Assembly (NCBI GenBank): GCA_044772875.1
Contig: CP173058.1
Coordinates: 2,852,001-2,916,000, forward strand
DNA: 64,000 bases
Source: Morganella morganii_D
Lineage (GTDB): Bacteria > Pseudomonadota > Gammaproteobacteria > Enterobacterales > Enterobacteriaceae
Direction of reading: 5' to 3'
Shown: positions 1 through 7,218 of the stretch, one piece after another
Layout of the letters: each line of letters opens with the position of its first letter
Numbering within the stretch: the first letter of the stretch is position 1
Position numbers and translations under genes: made by a program
Notes under the pieces: generated by a model
Database searches by the model: none
Told to the model about the DNA's origin: nothing
The model's input: only the letters and a program-made list of their open reading frames with translations

Positions 1-1902
1 GCCGCTGAACTGCACCAGCTCATCCCCCGCATTGAGCAGGTTTTGCAGGTTTTCAATCACCGGCAGCCCGGCGCCGACGTTCGTGTCATAACGGAACTGA
101 CGTTTTGAGGCCGCTGCTGCGCTGCGAAGTTCATGGTAATAATCCATGGACAGGGTGTTGGCTTTTTTGTTCGGCGTCACCACGTTGAAACCATCTTTCA
201 GGAAAGATGCATATTGCAGGGCGATTTCCTCATTCGAGGTACAATCCACAATCACCGGGTTGAGGAAGTGATACTCTTTTTCCAGCCGGATAAGACGGCT
301 GAGGCTGAACGGCTCTTTTGCCTGCGACAGTGACTGACGCCAGTCCTGTAAATCAATACCGCGCATGTTGGTCAGCATAGCTTTTGAGTTGGCAATGCCG
401 CACACCCGCAGATCGATACTCCTGGCTTTCAGCCAGGCCTGCTGGCGGTGGATTTGCTCCAGCAGCGCACTGCCGACCCCGCCGGTGCCCACCACAAAGA
501 CCTCCACAATACGGTCAGTGTTAAACAACATCTGGTGGCACAGGCGCACACCGGCGGCGGCGAGGTCATTATCCACCACAGCAGAAATTGAACGTTCGGA
601 CGAGCCCTGCGCGATCGCGATGATATTGATGTTGGCGCGGGTCAGTGCCGAAAAGAAACGCGCGGAAATACCTTTGAGTGTCCGCATACCATCCCCGACC
701 ACGGAGACGATTGCCAGGTTATCCAGCACATCCAGCGGGTCGAGCACACCCTCTTTCAGCTCCAGATAAAACTCTTCTTCCAGTGCCTGCTGAGTGCGGG
801 CTTTATCTTTCTGCGCCACACAGAAACTGATACTGTATTCGGAAGATGACTGTGTAATCAGCACAATGGAAATATTACGCCGCGACATCACGGTAAACAC
901 CCGTGCCGCCATCCCGACCATCCCTTTCATACCCGGCCCGGAGACGTTAAACATCGCCATATTATTCAGATTGGTGATCCCCTTCACCGGCAGGCTGTCA
1001 TCACGCTGACCGTCACCAATCAGTGTGCCCGGCGCGTCCGGATTGAGGGTATTTTTAATCAGGCACGGGATCTGGAACTGCGCAATCGGCGCAATAGTGC
1101 GCGGATGCAGAACTTTTGCCCCGAAATAAGAGAGCTCCATCGCCTCCTGATAAGACATGCCTTTCAGCAAACGGGCATCCGGTACAAAACGCGGGTCACA
1201 GGTATATACGCCATCCACATCAGTCCAGATCTCACAGCAGGAGGCGCGCAGACATGCCGCCAGTACCGCCGCAGAATAGTCAGAACCGTTGCGCCCCAGC
1301 ACCACCAGTTCGCCGTTTTCATTACCGGCCGTAAATCCCGCCATCAGGATGATGTGATCTGACGGAATATTCAGCGCAGCAATACGTTTTGTTGATTCAT
1401 GGATATCAACTGTGGATTCCAGATAACCGCCGACCGCCAGCAGATTGGCCACCGGGTCAATCACCGTGACCTTATGACCCCGGGCTTTCAGCAGTGATGC
1501 CATCACCGCAATGGAAAAACGCTCGCCGCAGCTGATCATATTGGCATTGATGCTGTCCGGACACTGCCCAAGCAGTGACACACCGTGCAGTACCTGACGG
1601 ATCCGGCTGATTTCCTGCTCAGTTTCGTGCTTCAGCCGGTCATATTCAAAGCCCGGCACGGCATCACGTAATCCGTCCAGAATCGCCCCGAGAATGGCGG
1701 CGGCATCGTGTACCAGAGTATTTGCTTCCTGTCCGCTGACGGTCTGTTCCACCATCGCCACTAAGTAATTAGTGATTTTCGCCGGTGCGGAAAGCACCAT
1801 CGCGAGCTGTCCCTGCGCGAGTTTTGTCTCTGCAATTCCTGCGATGTTCAGTATACGATCCGCATTTGCCACGGATGTTCCGCCAAATTTAAGTACACGC
1901 AT
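1..1902 (-). CDS. thrA: Bifunctional aspartokinase I / homoserine dehydrogenase I (3' part outside window)
   Basis: Catalyses the first step (aspartate to aspartyl phosphate) and the third step (aspartate semialdehyde to homoserine) of threonine synthesis in the cytosol. About 634 codons are visible; the family is about 820 residues, so the C-terminal end lies off the left edge. The N-terminus MRVLKFGGTSVAN is the aspartokinase nucleotide-binding start. Next come the regulatory ACT region and, at the left edge, the homoserine dehydrogenase substrate region (YDTNVGAGLPVIENLQ). Start is the ATG at 1902-1900, preceded by GGAG on the minus strand. It lies downstream of a threonine/isoleucine-rich leader peptide and attenuator, so it should respond to Thr and Ile tRNA charging. 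Identification is secure. Confidence 0.97.
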   Translation of the reverse strand, partial: MRVLKFGGTSVANADRILNIAGIAETKLAQGQLAMVLSAPAKITNYLVAMVEQTVSGQEANTLVHDAAAILGAILDGLRDAVPGFEYDRLKHETEQEISRIRQVLHGVSLLGQCPDSINANMISCGERFSIAVMASLLKARGHKVTVIDPVANLLAVGGYLESTVDIHESTKRIAALNIPSDHIILMAGFTAGNENGELVVLGRNGSDYSAAVLAACLRASCCEIWTDVDGVYTCDPRFVPDARLLKGMSYQEAMELSYFGAKVLHPRTIAPIAQFQIPCLIKNTLNPDAPGTLIGDGQRDDSLPVKGITNLNNMAMFNVSGPGMKGMVGMAARVFTVMSRRNISIVLITQSSSEYSISFCVAQKDKARTQQALEEEFYLELKEGVLDPLDVLDNLAIVSVVGDGMRTLKGISARFFSALTRANINIIAIAQGSSERSISAVVDNDLAAAGVRLCHQMLFNTDRIVEVFVVGTGGVGSALLEQIHRQQAWLKARSIDLRVCGIANSKAMLTNMRGIDLQDWRQSLSQAKEPFSLSRLIRLEKEYHFLNPVIVDCTSNEEIALQYASFLKDGFNVVTPNKKANTLSMDYYHELRSAAAASKRQFRYDTNVGAGLPVIENLQNLLNAGDELVQFSG

Positions 1903-1931
1903 GTGTCACCTGCTCCTGCCGTTTTTAGTCC

Positions 1932-1968
1932 AAAAAAAAGCCCGCACAGTCATTGTGCGGGCTTTTTT
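1932..1968 (-). terminator. thr operon attenuator terminator
   Basis: A perfect 9-bp GC-rich stem (1940-1948 pairing with 1954-1962, loop of five bases) is followed on the minus strand by eight U residues. It sits between the leader peptide stop and thrA, where the thr attenuator is found in enterobacteria. The other side also ends in six T, so the hairpin could stop transcription from either direction. Confidence 0.88.
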
Positions 1969-1986
1969 CGTGATTTCAGATATGCG

Positions 1987-2055
1987 TCAGCCCGCACCGC
2001 CGGTGGTAATGGTGGTGGTCGTAATAATAATCATGGTCAGGCTGTGATTACGCAT
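1987..2055 (-). CDS. thrL: thr operon leader peptide
   Basis: A 22-codon peptide, MRNHSLTMIIITTTTITTGG followed by Ala-Gly and TGA. Eleven of the 22 residues are Thr (7) or Ile (4). Ribosome stalling on these codons when charged tRNA-Thr or tRNA-Ile is scarce would prevent formation of the attenuator hairpin just downstream. E. coli ThrL has 21 residues and the same Thr/Ile run and the same Ala-Gly end. The peptide is a sensor and is not expected to act as a protein. Confidence 0.92.
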   Translation of the reverse strand: MRNHSLTMIIITTTTITTGGAG

Positions 2056-2093
2056 GGGGTTCCTGTCTGTCATTTGTCTGATTAACCCTATTA

Positions 2094-2122
2094 CGGTTAA
2101 AGGAAAGGCGGGTTGATGTCAA
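2094..2122 (-). promoter_or_regulatory. Possible thr operon promoter
   Basis: On the minus strand TTGACA (2122-2117) is followed after 17 bases by TAACCG (2099-2094), about 40 bases before the thrL start. The -35 is consensus and the -10 is poor, as is common for attenuated biosynthetic operons. Assigned by position and motif only. Confidence 0.4.
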
Positions 2123-2369
2123 ATTATTCTTCAGATTTGCCTGCAGAATCAGACAATTTGAATCTGATCACATATCAGAATAAAAAGAAATTACGGCAAA
2201 TTAACACGGTTATCATCTCATCAACCGGCATTTAATTTTACAGAACCGGGAGTTTCTGTACTTTTTCACTTTTATCGTACAGGTTGCATTTTTCGCTGGT
2301 TATCCGGCATAAAAATGTACAATAATCAGACAAATCAGATATAATACTTAACATTGTATTTCTATTTAT

Positions 2370-2399
2370 TTGACAATCATTAAAACTGGCAATTAACAA
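2370..2399 (+). promoter_or_regulatory. Possible arcA promoter
   Basis: TTGACA at 2370-2375 with TAACAA at 2394-2399 (18-base spacing), upstream of the FNR box. The 630-bp thrL-arcA gap otherwise holds no gene that I can support. The yjjY and trmJ genes found here in E. coli are absent from this position. Confidence 0.35.
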
Positions 2400-2431
2400 T
2401 TGAAAGTTGTGTTAACGTGCTACAATTGATT

Positions 2432-2445
2432 TTGATATGTATCAA
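2432..2445 (+). promoter_or_regulatory. FNR box upstream of arcA
   Basis: TTGATATGTATCAA matches the FNR consensus TTGAT-N4-ATCAA in all ten specified positions. It lies about 245 bp before the arcA start. In E. coli FNR activates arcA under anoxia, so conserved control is likely here. Confidence 0.75.
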
Positions 2446-2688
2446 CAAAGGTTAGATTTCCGGATGGTAAATGATTGGGTTGCTGTTATATTGGTGTTAA
2501 TAGACTAATATTGGTACGAATCGTTTCAATTCTTTACGTTCTGAGTTGAGTGATTGTTAAAATGCGGTCTGAACAAGATTTTTTTCTGTTCGTGGTGATA
2601 TGCCGGACATAACCACAACGATACCGGCACAGGTTACACGGACAAATAATCAGATTTCTTATTATTCTAAGTAATTTAGGTAGCGACT

Positions 2689-3405
2689 ATGCAAACCCCG
2701 CATATTTTAATTGTTGAAGATGAGATCGTCACACGTAACACCCTGAAAAGTATTTTCGAAGCAGAGGGTTACGTGGTACATGAAGCCACTGACGGTGCAG
2801 AGATGCACAATGTGCTGTCAGACCATGATATCAATTTGGTTATCATGGACATCAACCTCCCGGGAAAAAATGGTCTGTTGCTGGCGCGTGAGCTCCGCGA
2901 ACAGGCAAATGTGGCACTGATGTTCTTAACCGGCCGTGATAATGAAGTGGATAAAATCCTCGGTCTGGAAATCGGTGCTGATGACTATATCACCAAGCCG
3001 TTTAACCCGCGTGAACTGACTATCCGCGCACGTAACTTACTGTCACGGACAATGAATCTGGCCGGCGGCAGCGAAGAGCGCCGCAGTGTGGAAAGCTACA
3101 GGTTCAACGGCTGGGAACTGGATATCAACAGTCGTTCATTAATCGGACCAACCGGCGAGCAGTACAAACTGCCGCGCAGTGAATTCCGTGCGATGCTGCA
3201 TTTCTGTGAGAATCCGGGCAAAATTCAGACCCGTGCTGAACTGCTGAAGAAAATGACCGGCCGTGAACTGAAACCGCATGACCGTACTGTGGATGTCACC
3301 ATCCGCCGTATCCGCAAGCATTTCGAGTCCACACCGGATACACCGGAAATCATCGCCACTATCCACGGCGAAGGTTACCGGTTCTGTGGCGACCTCGAAG
3401 AGTAA
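2689..3405 (+). CDS. arcA: Two-component response regulator ArcA
   Basis: OmpR/PhoB-class regulator, 238 residues, that with the sensor kinase ArcB represses aerobic metabolism genes when quinones are reduced. The receiver domain (about 1-120) has the acidic pair E10/D11, the phosphoacceptor D54 in VIMDINLPGKNG and the conserved K in YITKPFNP. A winged-helix DNA-binding domain (about 135-235) ends with TIHGEGYRF. Length and sequence are nearly those of E. coli ArcA. The gene stands alone, with a terminator after the stop and an FNR box far upstream. Start is the ATG at 2689, the only one compatible with the family N-terminus. Confidence 0.98.
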   Translation: MQTPHILIVEDEIVTRNTLKSIFEAEGYVVHEATDGAEMHNVLSDHDINLVIMDINLPGKNGLLLARELREQANVALMFLTGRDNEVDKILGLEIGADDYITKPFNPRELTIRARNLLSRTMNLAGGSEERRSVESYRFNGWELDINSRSLIGPTGEQYKLPRSEFRAMLHFCENPGKIQTRAELLKKMTGRELKPHDRTVDVTIRRIRKHFESTPDTPEIIATIHGEGYRFCGDLEE

Positions 3406-3431
3406 TCTTCCGCTGCGGTAACACATATACA

Positions 3432-3466
3432 AAATCCCCGGCGCCGCTCTGCGTCACCGGGGATTT
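3432..3466. terminator. Bidirectional terminator between arcA and creA
   Basis: Ten-base-pair stem AAATCCCCGG (3432-3441) with CCGGGGATTT (3457-3466), flanked by A and T runs. It separates the convergent arcA and creA genes. Confidence 0.75.
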
Positions 3467-3484
3467 GTTGTTGCTGTTATCCGG

Positions 3485-3976
3485 TTATTTATCCCACGGA
3501 ATAATCGGCACCGCACTCAGGGCATTCTTCGGCGAACCATCGACCACTTTGTCTGAATAGGCCAGATAAATCAGCGCGTGTCGTTTCTCGTCATAGAAAC
3601 GAACAACCTGTAACTTCTTGAATACCATTGATGTTCTTTTCTGAAACACCACCTGACCTTTATCTTTACGGCCTTTTTTCACTTTGTCACTGACCGTGAC
3701 CGGTCCGACCTGCCGGCAGGAAATCGCAGCATCTGAGGTATCTTCCGCCAGACCCAGCCCGCCTTTGATCCCGCCGGTTTTTGCCCGGCTCAGGTAGCAG
3801 GTAATGTTTTCCACGTCAGGATCATCAAAGGCTTCCACCACAATTTTGTGGTCCGGCCCCAGAATTTTGAATACGGTGTCCACAGAGCCGATTTCTTCAC
3901 CATGACTCAAAAAGGATAACGAACTCAATGAAATAGCTGTAATAATTCCCAGTATAGACCGGCGAGTCTGATTCAT
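3485..3976 (-). CDS. creA: CreA family periplasmic protein
   Basis: 163 residues with an N-terminal signal peptide (about 1-26, hydrophobic core IITAISLSSLSFLSHG) and the CreA signature EEIGSVDTVFK then GPDHKIVVEAFDDP. The family is about 157 residues in E. coli. Its biochemical role is unknown; in E. coli it lies upstream of the creBCD two-component system. Here creB, creC and creD do not follow, so creA is separated from that operon. It is divergent from rob and convergent with arcA. Confidence 0.93.
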   Translation of the reverse strand: MNQTRRSILGIITAISLSSLSFLSHGEEIGSVDTVFKILGPDHKIVVEAFDDPDVENITCYLSRAKTGGIKGGLGLAEDTSDAAISCRQVGPVTVSDKVKKGRKDKGQVVFQKRTSMVFKKLQVVRFYDEKRHALIYLAYSDKVVDGSPKNALSAVPIIPWDK

Positions 3977-4100
3977 AATCTTAATAGCCCAAGAAAATCA
4001 TTTGAAAATTGTATGATTTTAAAGATAATCCATCTTACGAGTTTATGATAGTCGCCCTGTTCTTAAAACATTTTTCCGGCCAAAAGTAAGAATTGGTAAA

Positions 4101-4121
4101 TGATTATCTCGTTGATAATCA
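4101..4121. promoter_or_regulatory. Inverted repeat in the rob promoter region
   Basis: TGATTATC (4101-4108) and GATAATCA (4114-4121) form a perfect 8-bp inverted repeat with a five-base centre, about 65 bp before rob. It resembles Fur-type half sites but the spacing is not canonical. The rest of the 210-bp creA-rob gap shows no gene. Confidence 0.3.
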
Positions 4122-4186
4122 CTCAGGTTAGAATATAAATTCGTTATATCTTTTTCAGAACTTCATCAATCCAATAAGGGAGATGT

Positions 4187-5110
4187 ATGGATCAGACCAG
4201 CATCATTCGCGATTTGCTCCGTTGGTTAGATGAGCATTTAGATCAGCCACTTTCCCTCGATAATGTCGCTGCGAAGGCGGGCTACTCCAAGTGGCATTTA
4301 CAACGAATGTTCAAGGACGTCACCGGTGAGGCTATAGGTGCTTATATCCGGGCACGTCGTTTGTCACGCGCAGCTATTGCACTGCGGCTGACTGCCCGTC
4401 CCATTTTAGATATCGCATTACAGTATCGTTTCGATTCTCAGCAAACCTTTACACGCGCATTCAAGAAACAGTTTAATAAAACACCTGCGCTGTACCGCCG
4501 TCTTGACGAATGGTGCTCTGACGGAATTTGCTCTGCAATCCGGCTTGATGACACGCCGCTGCCTGAGCACGAGTTTGTCACTCTGCCGGCACGCACAGTA
4601 ACCGGTATTGAACACAGTTGTTCACACCGTCTGGAAGACTGGGCAACTGCCTGTACGCATATGCGTCAGGAGTTCTGGCTGCATCATATTTCTGTGGCGA
4701 AAACTATCCCGGATTATGTTTACGGGCTTTACAGCACCACCCGCAATCCGGACAAAGAAGATGAACAGACTGTCAATTACACCACTGCTGTGGATACTGA
4801 ATTTGCTGCCTTTACCACTGAGGAAAATGTTCACGAACTGGAGATGCCCGGCGGTGAATATCTCTGCTTCACCTTCAGCGGTATTCCTTACCGCGGTGCG
4901 ATGCAGGAATTTCTGTTCACCATTTACGGCCAGTGCGTACCGCACCTGGGGATCACCCGCCGCCGCGGTTACGATATTGAGTGTTATAAACTGAGAAAAG
5001 GAACTGATATCCGCTATCCGGATGACGCTGATGCGGATGAGACAGACCCGCGCCATCACATCGGGGAATTTAAATACTACATTCCTGTCAGACGTAACCC
5101 GCAGCCATAA
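4187..5110 (+). CDS. rob: AraC-family regulator Rob (right origin-binding protein)
   Basis: 307-residue transcription factor related to MarA and SoxS. The N-terminal AraC DNA-binding domain (about 1-108) contains both helix-turn-helix units, with LDNVAAKAGYSKWHLQRMFK and DIALQYRFDSQQTFTRAFKK. The C-terminal part (about 125-300) is a GyrI-like small-molecule-binding domain (ARTVTGIEHSCSH, LCFTFSGIPYRG). The length agrees with E. coli Rob (289) plus a slightly longer tail. AGGGAG precedes the ATG at 4187. It would control efflux and stress genes of the mar/sox/rob regulon. Confidence 0.96.
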   Translation: MDQTSIIRDLLRWLDEHLDQPLSLDNVAAKAGYSKWHLQRMFKDVTGEAIGAYIRARRLSRAAIALRLTARPILDIALQYRFDSQQTFTRAFKKQFNKTPALYRRLDEWCSDGICSAIRLDDTPLPEHEFVTLPARTVTGIEHSCSHRLEDWATACTHMRQEFWLHHISVAKTIPDYVYGLYSTTRNPDKEDEQTVNYTTAVDTEFAAFTTEENVHELEMPGGEYLCFTFSGIPYRGAMQEFLFTIYGQCVPHLGITRRRGYDIECYKLRKGTDIRYPDDADADETDPRHHIGEFKYYIPVRRNPQP

Positions 5111-5120
5111 TACTGCCGCA

Positions 5121-5152
5121 GAACAAACACCGCCGCCGGTGGTGTCTTGTTC
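5121..5152. terminator. Hairpin between convergent rob and gpmB
   Basis: Arms GAACAAACACC (5121-5131) and GGTGTCTTGTTC (5141-5152) pair with one bulge. There is no long U run, so termination is inferred from its position between two converging genes. Confidence 0.4.
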
Positions 5153-5182
5153 ACCCGGGCGGTGTCTGATTCACCGGTTCAC

Positions 5183-5830
5183 TCAGCGCTGTACTTCATC
5201 CAGCGCCTGCAGACTCAGATGTGTGGTGTCACCGGCCGTCTCAACAACCCAGCCATCTGCCAGCCACGGGCTTTCCTGATACTCCAGCACGGATAATGAA
5301 CAATTGCGCAGACGCAGACGGCGTTCCGCATAAGCCGGCAGTCCGAGCACGGAGCCAATCAGGCATCCCAGTGCAATACCGTGACTGACCAGCAGGACTT
5401 TGCTGCCTTCCGGCAAATCCAGAGTGCTTTCCAGCGCTGCCCGCATCCGGCTTTCCAGCTCCGCGAGTGATTCACCTTCCGGGATACGCCCGTCTTCCGC
5501 ACCGTTAAGCAGACTCTGACGCCAGCTCTCTTCTTCTGCGGTCAGGGTATGAATCTGACGTTTTTCCAGCACGCCCATATTGAGCTCACGCAGACGCGGG
5601 TCGGCAAGCACCTCACAGCCGCAGACCGCAGCGATCAGCTTCGCGGTCTGCTGTGTGCGGCTCAGATCACTGGCAATAATATGAGTGATACCCTCATTTT
5701 TCAGACGTGCGGCAACCTGCTTCGCCTGATCAATACCATTTTGTGTTAACGGGCTGTCAGAATGACCCTGGATGCGGCGCTGAACGTTCCATTCAGTTTC
5801 ACCGTGACGGACAAGAAATACCTGTGACAT
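5183..5830 (-). CDS. gpmB: Histidine phosphatase family protein GpmB
   Basis: 215 residues, the same as the E. coli protein. The phosphohistidine motif RHGET lies at residues 8-12 and the second catalytic histidine is in LLVSHGIALGCL. Historically named a phosphoglycerate mutase; members of this branch are cofactor-dependent-type phosphatases and the physiological substrate is uncertain. The ATG at 5830 gives the family length. A TTG nine bases upstream is in frame but adds residues not seen in relatives. It keeps its E. coli neighbours rob and yjjX. Confidence 0.93.
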   Translation of the reverse strand: MSQVFLVRHGETEWNVQRRIQGHSDSPLTQNGIDQAKQVAARLKNEGITHIIASDLSRTQQTAKLIAAVCGCEVLADPRLRELNMGVLEKRQIHTLTAEEESWRQSLLNGAEDGRIPEGESLAELESRMRAALESTLDLPEGSKVLLVSHGIALGCLIGSVLGLPAYAERRLRLRNCSLSVLEYQESPWLADGWVVETAGDTTHLSLQALDEVQR

Positions 5831-6019
5831 AACTATCAATCTCTGCTTTTACTGTGTGAAAGTCTGATTACCCCGCTACCATACCGTAAAAACATTCCCG
5901 GGATCACGCTTTATCCCTGAAACAATTTCACTGCACCGCTGCGTCTAAAAAAATCTGCGGAAAGCCGCCAATATTCGCTATACTGCGGCAAACAAAATTA
6001 CGTGGATAGTTTAATTATC

Positions 6020-6556
6020 ATGTTTCATATTATCGCAGCAACGACTAATCCGGCCAAAATTCAGGCTATCCGTTCCGCTTTTGACGTGGTACTGGGTAAC
6101 GGCAATTTTGATATTGAAGATGTGAATGTGGACAGCAGTGTGCCGCAACAGCCTATCGGGAATACCGAAACCCGTACCGGTGCCCGCCAGCGCGTCAATG
6201 CTGCCCGTCAGGTCAGACCGGAAGCGGATTTTTGGGTTGGTGTTGAAGCGGGTATTGAAGGCGATATGACTTTTGCCTGGATTGTGGTCGAACACCGCCA
6301 GTTGCGCGGGGAATCCCGTTCTGCCAGCCTGATGCTGCCGGAAAAAATTCTCGCGGGGATCCGCGAAGGGCGCGAACTGGGTGATGAAATGGCCGACCTG
6401 ACCGGAGTGGAAGATATCAAACAAAAAGGCGGGGCGATCGGTTTCTTCACCGGCGGCGCGCTGACCCGGACCAGTGTCTATGAGCAGGCGATTATCCTGG
6501 CGCTGGTACCTATCCGGCACGAAATTTATAAATCACTGAATACCAAAGAATCCTGA
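6020..6556 (+). CDS. yjjX: Non-canonical purine NTP phosphatase (ITPase/XTPase) YjjX
   Basis: House-cleaning enzyme that hydrolyses inosine and xanthosine triphosphates. The 178-residue protein has the family start IIAATTNPAKIQAI, the GARQRVNAAR segment and the ADFWVGVEAGI metal/substrate loop. Start is the ATG at 6020; an in-frame GTG at 6002 would add six residues absent from E. coli YjjX (170 residues). It is divergent from gpmB and convergent with trpR, as in E. coli. Confidence 0.93.
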   Translation: MFHIIAATTNPAKIQAIRSAFDVVLGNGNFDIEDVNVDSSVPQQPIGNTETRTGARQRVNAARQVRPEADFWVGVEAGIEGDMTFAWIVVEHRQLRGESRSASLMLPEKILAGIREGRELGDEMADLTGVEDIKQKGGAIGFFTGGALTRTSVYEQAIILALVPIRHEIYKSLNTKES

Positions 6557-6564
6557 TCTGAAAA

Positions 6565-6590
6565 ACCGGACCGGCAGCAACCGGCCCGGT
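6565..6590. terminator. Hairpin downstream of yjjX
   Basis: ACCGGACCGG (6565-6574) pairs with CCGGCCCGGT (6581-6590) with one central mismatch, just after the yjjX stop. No U tract, so it is only a probable terminator. Confidence 0.4.
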
Positions 6591-6607
6591 GACCTTTCCG
6601 GCACATC

Positions 6608-6800
6608 ATGCAGCGTAATCATTTACAGAATCTGTTTTTACAGATAGCAGAACGAATGCCGCCGGATACCCTTGCCGCCACACAGAAGTACAGCAGGAAA
6701 GAGATGCTGTGCCGGCAGTTCCGGGATATACAGTTCTATGCACGGCAGTTAAATATCACACCATTTTATCTGTCACAGCTGACCAGAACGTTTTTCAGTC
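6608..6800 (+). pseudogene. Remnant resembling an AraC-type DNA-binding domain
   Basis: An open frame starting at ATG 6608 encodes about 65 residues ending QFYARQLNITPFYLSQLTRT then FFSHSP. The pattern FYA.QLNIT..YLSQLTR....SP is typical of the first helix-turn-helix of AraC-family regulators. It has no effector domain. After about 6800 the frame only continues antisense to trpR, so the rest is lost. I read it as the decayed stump of a regulator gene; a chance similarity is possible. Confidence 0.4.
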
Positions 6801-7107
6801 ATTCGCCCAAATCGCTGAGCAACTCCTGCTCCAGCCAGGCTTTTACCTCTTCCGGGGCATATTTCAGGCTGTTGGAGCCGCGGGTAATAGTCGCAATTCC
6901 GACTCCCAGTTCACTTTTCAGTTCACGCTGACTCATTTTACCGCGCAGCAGTTCCTCGACGATCCGCACACGCGTGCCGAGCGCCGTGCGTTCATCCGGG
7001 GTAAACAGCAGCTGAAAAAGGTGAGATTCAATATCCTGTGAATAGGCATTGCGCAGCAGGCTGACAAATCGCTGCCAGTCGCTGTCCTGAAGTTGGTCTG
7101 TCGTCAT
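6799..7107 (-). CDS. trpR: Trp operon repressor TrpR
   Basis: 102-residue all-helical repressor that binds tryptophan and then DNA. It contains FVSLLRNAYSQD, LFTPDERTALGTRVRIVEEL and the helix-turn-helix MSQRELKSELGVGIATITRG (E. coli TrpR has 108 residues with the same segments). A sequence very close to the trp operator lies about 33 bp upstream, pointing to autoregulation. It is convergent with yjjX and followed upstream by the divergently read slt 3' end. Confidence 0.97.
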   Translation of the reverse strand: MTTDQLQDSDWQRFVSLLRNAYSQDIESHLFQLLFTPDERTALGTRVRIVEELLRGKMSQRELKSELGVGIATITRGSNSLKYAPEEVKAWLEQELLSDLGE

Positions 7108-7139
7108 GTGTCACCCCATAGGATCCGGGAGTACAAAAA

Positions 7140-7157
7140 GTACCCGTTAACTAGTAC
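7140..7157 (-). promoter_or_regulatory. trp operator in the trpR promoter
   Basis: Minus-strand GTACTAGTTAACGGGTAC contains the complete consensus half GTACTAGTTAAC. The second half deviates at the G-G step. TrpR represses its own gene through such a site in E. coli. Confidence 0.75.
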
Positions 7158-7218
7158 ACACAGGATAACATAAGCCCGGTACAGCTGTCTTCTGCTGAAC
7201 CGGGCGGGAAAGGAACGA

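Noticed and set aside
6799..7041. Plus-strand frames opposite trpR
   Set aside because: Shadows of the trpR coding strand; only the part before 6800 resembles a protein family.
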